In this document: piece after piece, positions 37,733 through 46,943 of the stretch | Layout: each line of letters begins with the position of its first letter | Numbering within the stretch: the first letter of the stretch is position 1 | IMG/VR virus record: IMGVR_UViG_3300036985_003617 | Location: 1-47,723 of that record | Strand: one strand, 5' to 3' | DNA length: 47,723 nucleotides | Source: a virus | Made by a program: the position numbers and the translations under genes | The notes under the pieces: model-generated | Told to the model about the DNA's origin: nothing | The model's database searches: none | The model's input: the letters and a program-made list of their open reading frames with translations, nothing else

Positions 37733-40700
37733 TGATCCTGCCCCAGGGTCCACAAGACCCCGTCAAGAAGCCCCAAGATCCCGTGGTGGCTTCGCCAGCC
37801 GCGCTACCTCTGGCCACTCCCGCGCCGACCCCTGTCGTCGAGCCGGAACGCAGCATCCTCGATGATGCGCGCGACGCGGCAATGGCAGCCCACCGCGAGC
37901 GGAAGCAGTGGGAGGAAGGCGTTCGCAACTCGGTCATGGCGACCACGGCTGCCGAGGCTGCCAAGGCGTGGGAGGCATCCGGCAAGCTCGGTATTCGCCC
38001 TGACATCGCGTTGAAGGAGCCGATCACGGTCGACGAGGCGATGCGGCGCAGGGCCATCGACCAGGATGCGCTCAGGCAGACTCACCCAGGTCTAGCGCGG
38101 CAGATGGAAGACGCCTGGTTCGCCATGGTCGCGCAGGACGACGTCGAGAACCTCAAGGAGACCGAAGGCATCATCGGCTGGATCGGCGAGCAGGCGAGTT
38201 GGGTTGGCAGGCAGTTCAAGAGCGGCTTCTACGACATGCAAGCTCAAGGCTACCTCGGTCTGCTTCAAGCGACCGGGAGCGGAAGCCCTGAGATCACGGC
38301 GCGGATGGACGAGCTTCGCGACTCCCTCTCGAAGAACGGGCAGGGGTGGATCGGTGGCGGGTTGCAGGTGCTTGGCCAGGTCTTCGCGACTGCGCCGCCA
38401 GCCATCGGCGTCGGTGCCGCAGCATCGCTTGTCACCACGCCTATTGGCGGCGTGATCGCTGGTGGTGCCACGGCATTATCGATGAACAGCTTGCTGGAGA
38501 CTGGCCGCCAGTATGACAACATGCGTCAGCGCGGCATTCCGCACGAACAGGCGCGGGGGCCTGCCTTGGCTGCTGGCATCGGCGTCGGCACACTTGATAC
38601 CCTCGCTGATCTCGTTGGCGCTAGGGTGTTCGGCAAAGCCGCCAGCAAGGTCTTCGGCAAGACGGCGTCGGCAGTTGTCGACATCACGAAGTCGAGAGCC
38701 AAGCGCGAGTTTGTGCTCGACTACCTCAAGGTTATGGCGTCGAACACTGGCACCGAGGGCCTTCAGGGTGGCTGGGAGTGGGCGGCAGAGCAGCAGGCAC
38801 TCAAGAACTCGGGCTTCTCAACCGACGAGTGGTCGTCCCTCAAGTCGAGGATGGTTGACTCGATGACCCAAGCAGCCCAGAGCATGGCCATCGTCGGCGG
38901 TCTTGGCCCAGCGGCCAACTACCTCGCGACGGCATCCAAAGCTGGCTACGTCAACCGCAGGGCTGAGTATCTAGACCGCATCGGGAAGGCGGCGAAGGAC
39001 AACACGTTCGCTGACAAGGCTCCCTCGCTGCACGAGGAGTTCATCGGTAGAACGGCTGGCGAGGCTGGCGTGGCGACCGCTCACGTCGATGGCGCTGCCA
39101 TGGCTGGTGTGCTGCGGCAGATGGACGCAGACGCAAAGGACAAGGGCGAACCCTCCGTGAGCGGGTCACTGGAAGCCAAGATCCCCGGCATCACCGACAA
39201 GATCACGCAGGCGGTGACTGACGGCGAAGACGTGTCGCTGCCGATGGAGAAGATCGTCAGGGCTCCCATCTTCGACAACCTCAAGGAGCACATCCGCCTT
39301 GATCCAACAGAGCCGAGCTTCGCCGAGGTCGAGGCCGCCCAGAAGGAGGCCGCGAAGATCATCACGGCAACCGAGAAGACTATCGAGGAGCGCGAGGTCT
39401 TCGACAAGGCTGGCGACGAGATCGAGACCCGCCTTGTCAACGAGGTTGTTGCGACTGGTGCGCCCGTCAGCAAGGAGCAGGCGCAAGCATTCGCGACGCT
39501 GGCGAGGAACGTCTCCGACAACTTGGCGCAAGAGCAGGGCAAGCTGCCGAGCGAGTTGAAGCCGCTCACTGTTGGCAAGGAGACACCGGGACAGGGCGGT
39601 GGGCTGAACCAGTTTGCCGGGGAGAGTGCAAAGGGAGCCCCAAGGTCAGCGTTTCGCAAGGCGACAGAGATGCTCAGGAGCGGATCGACCAAGGAGCAGA
39701 TATTCACTGAAACAGGGATCAGCGTCGGCGCTGACGGTGCGCTCAGGTTTGAGATCAGCGACCACGATGCTTCCATCAAAGGGGACGTAAAGGCTGGCCC
39801 GACGACCCTCGGCGAACTTCTGCATCACCCCCGCCTATTCAAGGCTTACCCGCAGCTTCACTCGTTGAAGGTGTTTGTCGATGGCGACTCATCCACTGGG
39901 GTGGAGGGGAAGCGCGTTGTCGGCTCCTACCGCAAGTCTCAGCGCATGTGGATAGGAGACAGGAAGCCTCTTGGCTCCATCTCTCTGGCGATCATGTCGG
40001 GACCGAGGATGCTGAGTAGTCTGCTGCACGAGATTCAGCACGCCATTCAAGACGCGGAAGGCTTTCATGGCAGCCTATCGGCCTCATCCGATGCCACGAC
40101 GGTTGATTCACACCGCAAGGCACCAGAGGAGATTGAGGCTCGCAACACTCAGGCGCGGCAAGCCTTGACGCCAGACGATCGCCGAAGGACGCCGCCAGAG
40201 GCCACCGAGGATATCAAGTCAATCGCCGTCGTCGCGGACTCCAACATCCTGAACCAGCCGTCGCGAGGCAGCTACGACATCGCCAACAACAAGATCACGC
40301 TCAACGAGCGCACCAATGCATCGACGCTGATGCACGAGCTGGCCCACGCCGCGTGGAACATGATGCTGGCGATTGCGGAACCGAGTGCGGCGCTGCAAGC
40401 GAACATCGACGCGATGTTCAAGTGGTTCGGCATCACCCGCGAGCAGTGGGATGCGATGGGTGTCGAGAAGCAGGAGAAGTATCAGGAGCGGTTGGCTGCC
40501 TCATTCGAGAAGTTTCTTGAGGAAGGCAAGGCTCCCACCGTCGAGTTGCAGAGCGTGTTCGAGCGCATCGCCAAGTGGATTCGCGATGCCTACAAGGACA
40601 TCGTCGGCAAGATCAACGAGAACCACCGGGCGCTCTACGGCGAGGACTTGCCAGCCCTGACTGACGAGGTGCGCCGCGTCTTCGGCAGCATGATCGCGGC

Positions 40701-43700
40701 AGAGGATGCCATCGCGAACGCCGAGGTCGTGCGGGGGCGCATGGCTGCGTTCCAGACGCGCGAGGAGTTCCCTGGCACTGACGCCGATTGGCTCGAATAC
40801 CAGGCGCTCGTGGCAGCCAGGCGCGAGGGAGGCATCAGCAAGCTGACGGCTTCGATGCAGGGTCACATCCGTTGGCTCAAGCGCAGCAAGGACGAGTTGA
40901 CGAAGGCTGAGAACAAAGACGTGCTCGCCGCCAGGAAGGCAGCCGAGGTCGAGGCCAAGGACGAGGTAGAGCAGCGCGACGTCTACCGTCTGCGCGCCTG
41001 GATCAAGGACGGCAAGAAGGTGCTGCGGTTGGAGGACATCGAGGACGTCTTTGGCAACGAGAGCGAGGACATCCTCAAAGCCCTCGACGGCAAGGCTGGC
41101 GTTGGCAAGGAAGGCTGGTCGATCGATTACGTGGCGCAGGAGTTCGGCTTCGACAGTGGTGAGGCCATGGTGCGCGCCCTGATCGACGAGCCTGAGCTGG
41201 CCGACGCCATCGCAAACCGGGTGGACGAGATCGTCATGCGTGACCACGGCAGCCTGCGCACCGAGCACGACCAGGTGGCGGCGATCGAAGCCGCCCTCAA
41301 CACCGAGGCGGCGTCGAGGCTGGCTTACGAGACCCTACGGCTGGTCCAGGGCGTAAAAACGCCCGACCGCAAGATGAGACTGGTGGTCAAGGAGATGGCC
41401 CGGCTCAAGCTGCGCGCCTTGGCTGTGCGCGAGGTGAAGCCTGCCAGGTTCCTGATGGCCGCCACGCGAGCGGAAAGGGCTGCCAGCGAGGCGTTCAAGG
41501 GCAAAAAGCCATCCAAGGCCAAGGACGGCTCCGAGCGCCCTGCGCGCGACCCCAGCCCCATGGAGGGGGTGCGGTTCCTGGAGCAGTCGTTGCTCAACAC
41601 CGAGATGGCGAAGCAGGCGGCGGAAGCCCAGAAGGACATCGAGAAGGCCAAGCGCCTGTTCGCCAAGTTCTTCGGCTCCGACAAGGACATCGGCAAGCAC
41701 CGCAACCTGGACATCGTCAACGCGGGGCGCGCGATCCTGGCTTCGTTCTCGCTCTACGGCGGCAGCAAGCTACCCCTGGAGTTCCTGGCTGGCCTGGAGA
41801 AGTACAGCCCCGAACTGTTTGCGCGCCTGAACGAGAAGCTGGTGCGGGCCACCAACGGCAACACGATCCAGGACTACAAGGACATGCCGTTCGGTGAGTT
41901 CGCGGACCTGGCCGACACCGTAAAGATGCTGTGGCAGGAGTCGCAGCGGACGAAGCAGATCGAGGTCGACGGCAAGACGACTTCGCGCGATGCCGTGGTC
42001 GCCGAGATGATCGCGGTTGCGGTCGAGGTTGTGGGGCTCGGTGACACCTCCAGCGGGCCAGTTCCAGCCGACGCCAGGAAGAAGACGTGGATGGCCGACA
42101 TCGTGGCGCACGTCCGCCGGGTGGAGTCGTGGGCACTCAAGATGGACGGCAACAAGCCGTCCGGCATCTGGACGCGAGCGTTGTTCCGTCCGATGCGGAC
42201 CCGCTTCGACCTCTACATGAGCGATAGGGGGCGGCTCGTCGGCAAGATGGAGACGCTGCTGCGCGGCGTGAACCTCTCCGAGCGGCTGATCGATGCAGAA
42301 GCCGATCTTGGGCACACGTTCACCGACATGAACCAGTTGCTCGGCGCTCTCCTACACATCGGCAGTCAAAGCAGCCTGCGAAAGCTGCTGCTCGGCTACG
42401 GCTGGGGCTCAGAGACCAAGATGGGCGACCAGATGGTGCTCGACACCAGCCGATGGGACTCGTTCATCAGCAAGGCCATCGAGCGCGGCACGCTGACGAA
42501 GGAGCACTTCGACATGATCCAGGCGATCTGGAACATCAACGCCGAGTTGAAGCCGATCGCGCAGAAGGTCAACCACGAGATCGCTGGCGTCTACTTCACC
42601 GAAGTTGAGGCCCGTCCGTTCACGAACAAGTTCGGCACCTTCGCTGGCGGCTACGCACCGGCACCGCCAGACCTTGCCCACAAGGGGAACAAGCACATCG
42701 CCGAGCGGGTCGAGGGCGACATCCTCGCCGAGATGGAGCGCAACTTCGTCGAGTCGATGCCGCCTGCCGCGAGCAAGAGCTTCACCATCGAGCGCAACAA
42801 CAGCGCGAACCCGTTGGTGCTGGACCTTCGGATGCAGAGCAAGCACTTCGACCAGGTGCTGCGGTTCGTCCACCTGCAACCGGCGGTGCGCGATGCGCTG
42901 TCACTGCTGCAAGACGAGAAGTTGAGCACCTACCTCAACCAAGTCGACCCGAGCGCCATCCGGCAGATGCTGATGCCTTGGCTCAAGGACACGGCGGCAA
43001 ACCAGAGGGTGAGGCGAACGCGCTTCACTGCGATGGACGGCTTCTTCAGCTTCGTGCGCCGGGCGGTTGGCCTGCGCATCATGTTCGGCAGCATCAGCAA
43101 CGCACTCCAGCAGTTGACGGGCATCAGCAACGTGCTGGCCTACGTGAAGGCAAAGCACGTCGGGGCTGCTTACTGGAAGGTGCGGGAGTTGGGCGGCCAC
43201 GTCAAGGCGCTCGACTACGTGAAGTCTCAGTCGGTTGATATGGCCGTGCGCCTCGACAGCAACCTCGCCACCAGCTCGGACGAGATCGAACTGCTGCTGA
43301 ACCCGTCGAAGTGGGGGCGGCTCCAGGCGATGGCTGGCAAGCACGGCTACTTCATGCAGCGGTACATGCAGAACCGCGTGGACGTCATCGCGTGGATCGC
43401 CGCACAGTCCCAGTCGATCGCTGCTGGCAAGTCGCCAGAAGCAGCCGCGCTCGAAGCCGACAGCGTGGTGCGACTCAGCCAGGGCAGCCACGCCGTTGTC
43501 GACGTTGCGGCCTACGAGCGGTCGTCGGCCTTCGGGCGCTTGTTCACGCAGTTCAGCGGCTACTACAACACCGTGCTGAACCAGATCATCACTGCGCCAG
43601 AGGACCAGAAGACGAAGGTCGTGGCCATGGCCCTGGTGATGCCAGCATTCGCTGCGGCTTCGATCGCTGCTGCGCTCGGCCTTGGCAGCGAGTTCGATGA

Positions 43701-44157
43701 CGACGACGACACCGGGCTCGGCGGTGAGATCGCTTGGTGGATGTTCAAGACGCCAGCCAAGGCGGTTCTCAGCCTGGTGCCAGGGTTCGGCCAGTTGGCT
43801 GCACAGCGCATCGCTGGCGAAGGATCGGCTGGCGACCGCATCTCGCTTGCTCCGTTCGCATCAGCCATCGACTCGCTGTCGAGGACGATCCAGGCCACAT
43901 TTGACACGGTGCAATACGCACTCGGCAACGACGAGATGGAGGAGCGGGTCAAGAACAGCAAGTCAGGGGCCGTCAGCGGCGCAGGTATCCGAGACTTCGC
44001 GAACGCTGTGTCTGACGTGAGCGGCATCCCTGTCGCCCTGCTCGGCAAGGCGTTCGGCTACCTCGAAGATGTCGCTGACGAGAAGATGCCCGCACCGAGT
44101 GGCGTGCTGGAAGCCATGTCAGGGATTACGGGCAACCTCCGCATGCCAAAGCGATAA
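37729..44157 (+). CDS. Giant ejection protein (T7 gp16-position) with two HExxH zincin motifs
   Basis: This encodes 2142 residues. The N-terminal region has a membrane-prone stretch (GVGAAASLVTTPIGGVIAGG). At about 615-820 lies a polyvalent-protein-type domain with SLLHEIQHAIQDAEG (H767-E-I-Q-H771). A second, STLMHELAHAAWNMML (H869-E-L-A-H873), follows about 100 residues later. Long helical regions then run to a C-terminus containing FGRLFTQFSGYYNTVLNQII, AFAAASIAAALGLGSEFD and VPGFGQLAAQRIAGEG, membrane-prone segments typical of ejected proteins. No lytic transglycosylase motif is recognised. The zincins could act on host envelope or defence proteins after injection; this is inference. Confidence 0.8.
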   Translation: MMILPQGPQDPVKKPQDPVVASPAALPLATPAPTPVVEPERSILDDARDAAMAAHRERKQWEEGVRNSVMATTAAEAAKAWEASGKLGIRPDIALKEPITVDEAMRRRAIDQDALRQTHPGLARQMEDAWFAMVAQDDVENLKETEGIIGWIGEQASWVGRQFKSGFYDMQAQGYLGLLQATGSGSPEITARMDELRDSLSKNGQGWIGGGLQVLGQVFATAPPAIGVGAAASLVTTPIGGVIAGGATALSMNSLLETGRQYDNMRQRGIPHEQARGPALAAGIGVGTLDTLADLVGARVFGKAASKVFGKTASAVVDITKSRAKREFVLDYLKVMASNTGTEGLQGGWEWAAEQQALKNSGFSTDEWSSLKSRMVDSMTQAAQSMAIVGGLGPAANYLATASKAGYVNRRAEYLDRIGKAAKDNTFADKAPSLHEEFIGRTAGEAGVATAHVDGAAMAGVLRQMDADAKDKGEPSVSGSLEAKIPGITDKITQAVTDGEDVSLPMEKIVRAPIFDNLKEHIRLDPTEPSFAEVEAAQKEAAKIITATEKTIEEREVFDKAGDEIETRLVNEVVATGAPVSKEQAQAFATLARNVSDNLAQEQGKLPSELKPLTVGKETPGQGGGLNQFAGESAKGAPRSAFRKATEMLRSGSTKEQIFTETGISVGADGALRFEISDHDASIKGDVKAGPTTLGELLHHPRLFKAYPQLHSLKVFVDGDSSTGVEGKRVVGSYRKSQRMWIGDRKPLGSISLAIMSGPRMLSSLLHEIQHAIQDAEGFHGSLSASSDATTVDSHRKAPEEIEARNTQARQALTPDDRRRTPPEATEDIKSIAVVADSNILNQPSRGSYDIANNKITLNERTNASTLMHELAHAAWNMMLAIAEPSAALQANIDAMFKWFGITREQWDAMGVEKQEKYQERLAASFEKFLEEGKAPTVELQSVFERIAKWIRDAYKDIVGKINENHRALYGEDLPALTDEVRRVFGSMIAAEDAIANAEVVRGRMAAFQTREEFPGTDADWLEYQALVAARREGGISKLTASMQGHIRWLKRSKDELTKAENKDVLAARKAAEVEAKDEVEQRDVYRLRAWIKDGKKVLRLEDIEDVFGNESEDILKALDGKAGVGKEGWSIDYVAQEFGFDSGEAMVRALIDEPELADAIANRVDEIVMRDHGSLRTEHDQVAAIEAALNTEAASRLAYETLRLVQGVKTPDRKMRLVVKEMARLKLRALAVREVKPARFLMAATRAERAASEAFKGKKPSKAKDGSERPARDPSPMEGVRFLEQSLLNTEMAKQAAEAQKDIEKAKRLFAKFFGSDKDIGKHRNLDIVNAGRAILASFSLYGGSKLPLEFLAGLEKYSPELFARLNEKLVRATNGNTIQDYKDMPFGEFADLADTVKMLWQESQRTKQIEVDGKTTSRDAVVAEMIAVAVEVVGLGDTSSGPVPADARKKTWMADIVAHVRRVESWALKMDGNKPSGIWTRALFRPMRTRFDLYMSDRGRLVGKMETLLRGVNLSERLIDAEADLGHTFTDMNQLLGALLHIGSQSSLRKLLLGYGWGSETKMGDQMVLDTSRWDSFISKAIERGTLTKEHFDMIQAIWNINAELKPIAQKVNHEIAGVYFTEVEARPFTNKFGTFAGGYAPAPPDLAHKGNKHIAERVEGDILAEMERNFVESMPPAASKSFTIERNNSANPLVLDLRMQSKHFDQVLRFVHLQPAVRDALSLLQDEKLSTYLNQVDPSAIRQMLMPWLKDTAANQRVRRTRFTAMDGFFSFVRRAVGLRIMFGSISNALQQLTGISNVLAYVKAKHVGAAYWKVRELGGHVKALDYVKSQSVDMAVRLDSNLATSSDEIELLLNPSKWGRLQAMAGKHGYFMQRYMQNRVDVIAWIAAQSQSIAAGKSPEAAALEADSVVRLSQGSHAVVDVAAYERSSAFGRLFTQFSGYYNTVLNQIITAPEDQKTKVVAMALVMPAFAAASIAAALGLGSEFDDDDDTGLGGEIAWWMFKTPAKAVLSLVPGFGQLAAQRIAGEGSAGDRISLAPFASAIDSLSRTIQATFDTVQYALGNDEMEERVKNSKSGAVSGAGIRDFANAVSDVSGIPVALLGKAFGYLEDVADEKMPAPSGVLEAMSGITGNLRMPKR

Positions 44158-44166
44158 CCTCACCCC

Positions 44167-44376
44167 ATGCCACGCCTACGCAAAGTCATCCTCACCGTCG
44201 AAGTCGAGACCGTCTTGACGCTCAAGGAGTTGAGGAAGCTCAACTACCTCGGGTTTGACAGCGATCCCGATGTAGCCATTCGCGACCTGCCGTGCCCGCC
44301 AGGGGAATCCAACTGGCGCGGGCGCATCGCGCAGGTGCAGGCAAACCAAATCGCCGGGCCAGTTAAGGCTCGCTGA
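44167..44376 (+). CDS. 69-residue hypothetical protein
   Basis: MPRLRKVILTVEVETVLTLK then ELRKLNYLGFD is protein-like, with a small beta-alpha start. The stop overlaps the next start (TGATG). Function is unknown. Confidence 0.55.
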   Translation: MPRLRKVILTVEVETVLTLKELRKLNYLGFDSDPDVAIRDLPCPPGESNWRGRIAQVQANQIAGPVKAR

Positions 44377-44654
44377 TGCCGCCAGGTGAATGCATGCCGT
44401 CACAAGACCTTCCTCTTTGGGTGCTGATCTTCGAGCGCATCGGGCCGGGCAGCGCCATCCTCGTCTTCACCGGGGCCGTGCTGTGGAAGCTGGTGCCTGG
44501 GATCACGCGACTTCTGGTAGCATGGCGCAAGCAGAGCGATGCCGTGACGCAAGCAGTGCCCCAGGTGCTCGACGGGCTACGCAACCTTGTTGGGCACGCC
44601 GAGCGCGTAGCCGATCGGCTCACTGATGGCGAATCACGTCTGGGGACTGAGTAG
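44376..44654 (+). CDS. Small membrane protein, possible holin-like
   Basis: This encodes 92 residues. One strong span LPLWVLIFERIGPGSAILVF then TGAVLWKLV, followed by a charged helix (QAVPQVLDGLRNLVGHAERV). Single-span late proteins downstream of the structural genes are often lysis proteins, but no holin family is recognised. Overlaps the next gene by 29 bases. Confidence 0.5.
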   Translation: MPPGECMPSQDLPLWVLIFERIGPGSAILVFTGAVLWKLVPGITRLLVAWRKQSDAVTQAVPQVLDGLRNLVGHAERVADRLTDGESRLGTE

Positions 44655-44910
44655 GGATGCGATCCTCTTCGGTCTCCTCGCTTGCATCCCAGTCACACTG
44701 CTCGCCATCACGGCTGCCCAGCTACAGAGATTCAACTCCATGAAGATCACCGTCACCTACGACAGCGGCACTACCGAGGTCTACACCTCGTGCAGCAACT
44801 ACAGCAACTTCGGCGTCGTCGTCACGTTCACCGGCACCGACGCGAGCGGCGCTGTCCGCGAATGGGAGATCAACTGGGCAAAGGTCAAGAAGATCGAGGG
44901 CGACCACTGA
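44626..44910 (+). CDS. Membrane-anchored small protein
   Basis: This encodes 94 residues. DAILFGLLACIPVTLLAITA is a membrane span; the rest (MKITVTYDSGTTEVYTSCSN ... WEINWAKVKKIEG) is a soluble beta domain. An internal ATG at 44740 could start the soluble domain alone. Possible lysis or cell-envelope protein. Confidence 0.5.
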   Translation: MANHVWGLSRDAILFGLLACIPVTLLAITAAQLQRFNSMKITVTYDSGTTEVYTSCSNYSNFGVVVTFTGTDASGAVREWEINWAKVKKIEGDH

Positions 44911-44916
44911 CGGCTG

Positions 44917-45210
44917 ATGCCCTACCGCGACCCGGCAGCGCAGATTGAGGCTCACCGCCGCTGGCGCAAGAAGAACGCCGAGCGCATCCGCGAGCTGTGG
45001 CGTCGATGCAATCGAAGGCGCGCGCCGGGCCGAAAGCGCAACGTTGGCTGCCGCATCTGGCGGCTGGATCGGTTCCCGCTGCGGTGCTGCCACCGGCTCC
45101 TGAGCGCATCGGGCGGGTGCCGACGCCGAGCTCGATGGCGCAACGGCGAGTGGCGCTCTTGCGATCTGCACCGCCATGAAGGTGACCGCCCATGGATCGC
45201 CAAGGTATGA
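44917..45210 (+). CDS. Basic HNH-leader-like protein, uncertain frame
   Basis: This encodes 97 residues. MPYRDPAAQIEAHRRWRKKN resembles the N-terminal leader of some phage HNH proteins, and a Cys/His/Arg-rich tail follows (SGGCRRRARWRNGEWRSCDL). An alternative frame over the same bases starts at GTG 44997 and ends at 45179, overlapping an ATG at 45176 as ATGA. A frameshift between the two is possible. No complete HNH motif is visible. Confidence 0.4.
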   Translation: MPYRDPAAQIEAHRRWRKKNAERIRELWRRCNRRRAPGRKRNVGCRIWRLDRFPLRCCHRLLSASGGCRRRARWRNGEWRSCDLHRHEGDRPWIAKV

Positions 45211-45217
45211 TTCGCCG

Positions 45218-45556
45218 ATGCGCAACTTCCTTCTCCTCGCCGTGCTCGTCGCGTTGACCGCCTGCGCCGCCACTGGCCCGCTGTCAGCCCCCGCTCTCGC
45301 TGGAGCCGCCGCAATGGTGGCTGTGTTCGATCAACTGCTCGCGGGCGGGGTAATCGACCCGTTGCAGCATCAGGCGCTTGTGCAGGGCCTGGGGGCCGTC
45401 CAGACGGCCGTGGAGGCCGTCCAGAGCGCCCAGCAGGGCAACATCACCGTCACCGAGGGCGCTACCGCCGCTGGAGGGCTGACTGCCGCAATCCTGGCTG
45501 GCATCCGCGTCTGGCGCGGCAAGCCGACGAAGGGCGCAGCGGCTACTCCGGCTTGA
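45218..45556 (+). CDS. Putative lipoprotein, last gene of the late operon
   Basis: This encodes 112 residues from the ATG at 45218. MRNFLLLAVLVALTACAATG is a lipoprotein signal with lipobox LTAC. The mature part has LAGAAAMVAVFDQLLAGGVI and GATAAGGLTAAILAGIRVW, a second hydrophobic stretch. A spanin- or holin-like lysis function is possible from position, not from family. It overlaps the opposing gene by 14 bases. Confidence 0.6.
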   Translation: MRNFLLLAVLVALTACAATGPLSAPALAGAAAMVAVFDQLLAGGVIDPLQHQALVQGLGAVQTAVEAVQSAQQGNITVTEGATAAGGLTAAILAGIRVWRGKPTKGAAATPA

Positions 45557-46106
45557 CCTTGTGGCGGATCAGCCATTCCTTCACGGATGGCGCGAGGCGG
45601 TCGTAGATCGGCGTTGCGAACTCGCTGTCGTGCAGTATCTCCCACTCGGCCCAGGTCCATAGCTTCTCGGCTGCCGCCGTGGTCCGCGCCGCAGCCTTGA
45701 CGCACACCTTGCACTGGCCGTCGCGCCGCGTGTTCCACCGCTTGCCGTGGCCATTGGGGCAAGTCTCCAGCGCCTCCATCTCGCGGATCTCGGCGGTGCG
45801 CGCCTTGCGCTTGCGGTTCTCGTTGAGCCGCCTGACCTGATCGCACTTCGACGAGTGCATGGCGCGGCAGGCGTGGCAGACTCGATGCCCTCGCTCGGTC
45901 ACTGTTGAGCCAACTTCGGCGTAGCGGTGGTGGCGGCGCGGGCAGTGCGTGCGCTCGGCTGGCTTCGTGCTCTCGCCCATGCGCCTGAGCTTCAGGCGGA
46001 CGGCGTCGTAGGTGTTACCTGTCTGCGTTGCGATCCACGGAACGCTGTGGCCCTCGGCGATCCACGCGCGCAGTTGGGGCTCGTTCCAGTCCAGAAGAAC
46101 GTTCAC
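45543..46106 (-). CDS. Zinc-finger protein with HTH-like N-terminus
   Basis: This encodes 187 residues from GTG 46106 (GTGA overlap). Residues 7-26 are WNEPQLRAWIAEGHSVPWIA, identical to the module at 46-390. CPRRHHRYAEVGSTVTERGH then RVCHACR, and CPNGHGKRWNTRRDGQCKVC, are two C..GH/H...C..C clusters of the kind found beside phage HNH nuclease domains, but no HNH catalytic core is seen. It is convergent with the late operon. Confidence 0.65.
   Translation of the reverse strand: MNVLLDWNEPQLRAWIAEGHSVPWIATQTGNTYDAVRLKLRRMGESTKPAERTHCPRRHHRYAEVGSTVTERGHRVCHACRAMHSSKCDQVRRLNENRKRKARTAEIREMEALETCPNGHGKRWNTRRDGQCKVCVKAAARTTAAAEKLWTWAEWEILHDSEFATPIYDRLAPSVKEWLIRHKVKPE
46041..46087. repeat. 47-bp repeat encoding the WNEPQLRAW module, copy 2
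   Basis: Exact match to 317-363; see copy 1. Confidence 0.9.
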
Positions 46107-46402
46107 GGTTTCACCTCGAACCCGGTCGCGATCTGCCGGGCCATCCGCTTGCCGATGCGTTCCATCTCGGCGGTGATCGAGCGGCGCAGCACGTCGTCCA
46201 TCAGATGCCTTAGCCCATCGCTGGATAGCAGCACGTTCAATTCGGCGAGCAACCGCGATGTCAGTTCGGGGGCTGCGTCTGTCATCGCCTTCTCGATGAT
46301 CTCGTCGGCGACGCCACGCGAGCGGATGACGTTCGATCCGAACAGAATCGACTGGACCTTCTTGCGAAGATCGACTTCGTCGATCTCGATGTCAAGTTTC
46401 AT
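46103..46402 (-). CDS. Hypothetical 99-residue protein
   Basis: MKLDIEIDEVDLRKKVQSIL then helical segments (DEIIEKAMTDAAPELTSRLL; RHLMDDVLRRSITAEMERIG), ending GFEVKP. The ATG at 46402 overlaps the upstream stop (ATGA). The start of the same gene is found at 49-1. No family is recognised. Confidence 0.7.
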   Translation of the reverse strand: MKLDIEIDEVDLRKKVQSILFGSNVIRSRGVADEIIEKAMTDAAPELTSRLLAELNVLLSSDGLRHLMDDVLRRSITAEMERIGKRMARQIATGFEVKP

Positions 46403-46480
46403 GGCTTCACCTCTTGGTCTTTCGCGCGCAGCCGCCAATCGCTGTCAAGACGGAAGCCGTCAGGTAGCCTCGACTCGCCG
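46354..46480. repeat. 127-bp direct repeat, copy 2 (internal)
   Basis: Identical to 1-127; see copy 1. From here the sequence continues to 47723 along a path different from bases 128 onward. Confidence 0.95.
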
Positions 46481-46806
46481 CCGGGCGGAACGACGGGCGC
46501 AGGCGCGGAGAACGCGAACTCAACTTTCTCCCGGTTCCGCGCGATCCGCGCATCCCGCGCCCGCTCGCGGACCACTTGCTCGATCTTCGGCCCGCCCGCG
46601 TAGATGCGTCGCTCACGCTCAGCCACGTCGGCAACCGACATGCGCGCACGCCGAGCGACACATGACGCACACGCGCACGCATCGCACGCGCGGTCGGCGC
46701 ATTGGTCGACGCCACAGTGCGGGCACTTCGGATCGGTGGCGGGTGGAGTCGCGCCGCACGAGGTGCATGCACCGTGCGGCAGCGATGGGCGCGGGAAGGG
46801 AATCAC
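46399..46806 (-). CDS. Cys-rich zinc-ribbon protein, MIPFPRP family
   Basis: This encodes 135 residues from GTG 46806 (GTGA overlap). CTSCG...CPHCG, then CADRACDACACASC, indicate zinc binding. The N-terminus resembles the 1269-1826 protein and the last 26 residues equal those of the 46-390 protein, so it combines parts of two left-end genes. Function is unknown. Confidence 0.65.
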   Translation of the reverse strand: MIPFPRPSLPHGACTSCGATPPATDPKCPHCGVDQCADRACDACACASCVARRARMSVADVAERERRIYAGGPKIEQVVRERARDARIARNREKVEFAFSAPAPVVPPGGESRLPDGFRLDSDWRLRAKDQEVKP

Positions 46807-46943
46807 GAGCCGTCGTCCTTCTCGTCACCAACGACCTCGAACACGGCGACCATCACGGCGGCCCTCAGTTCCTCGTCCGTCAGCGACGTGTCGAGATCGA
46901 TGGTGACTCGTTTGCGCTGCGCCTTCGCGTTGGCGGCGGTCAT
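46803..46943 (-). CDS. 46-residue acidic protein
   Basis: ATG at 46943 (ATGA overlap with the previous gene). MTAANAKAQRKRVTIDLDTS then LTDEELRAAVMVAVFEVVGD is protein-like. Function is unknown. Confidence 0.5.
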   Translation of the reverse strand: MTAANAKAQRKRVTIDLDTSLTDEELRAAVMVAVFEVVGDEKDDGS

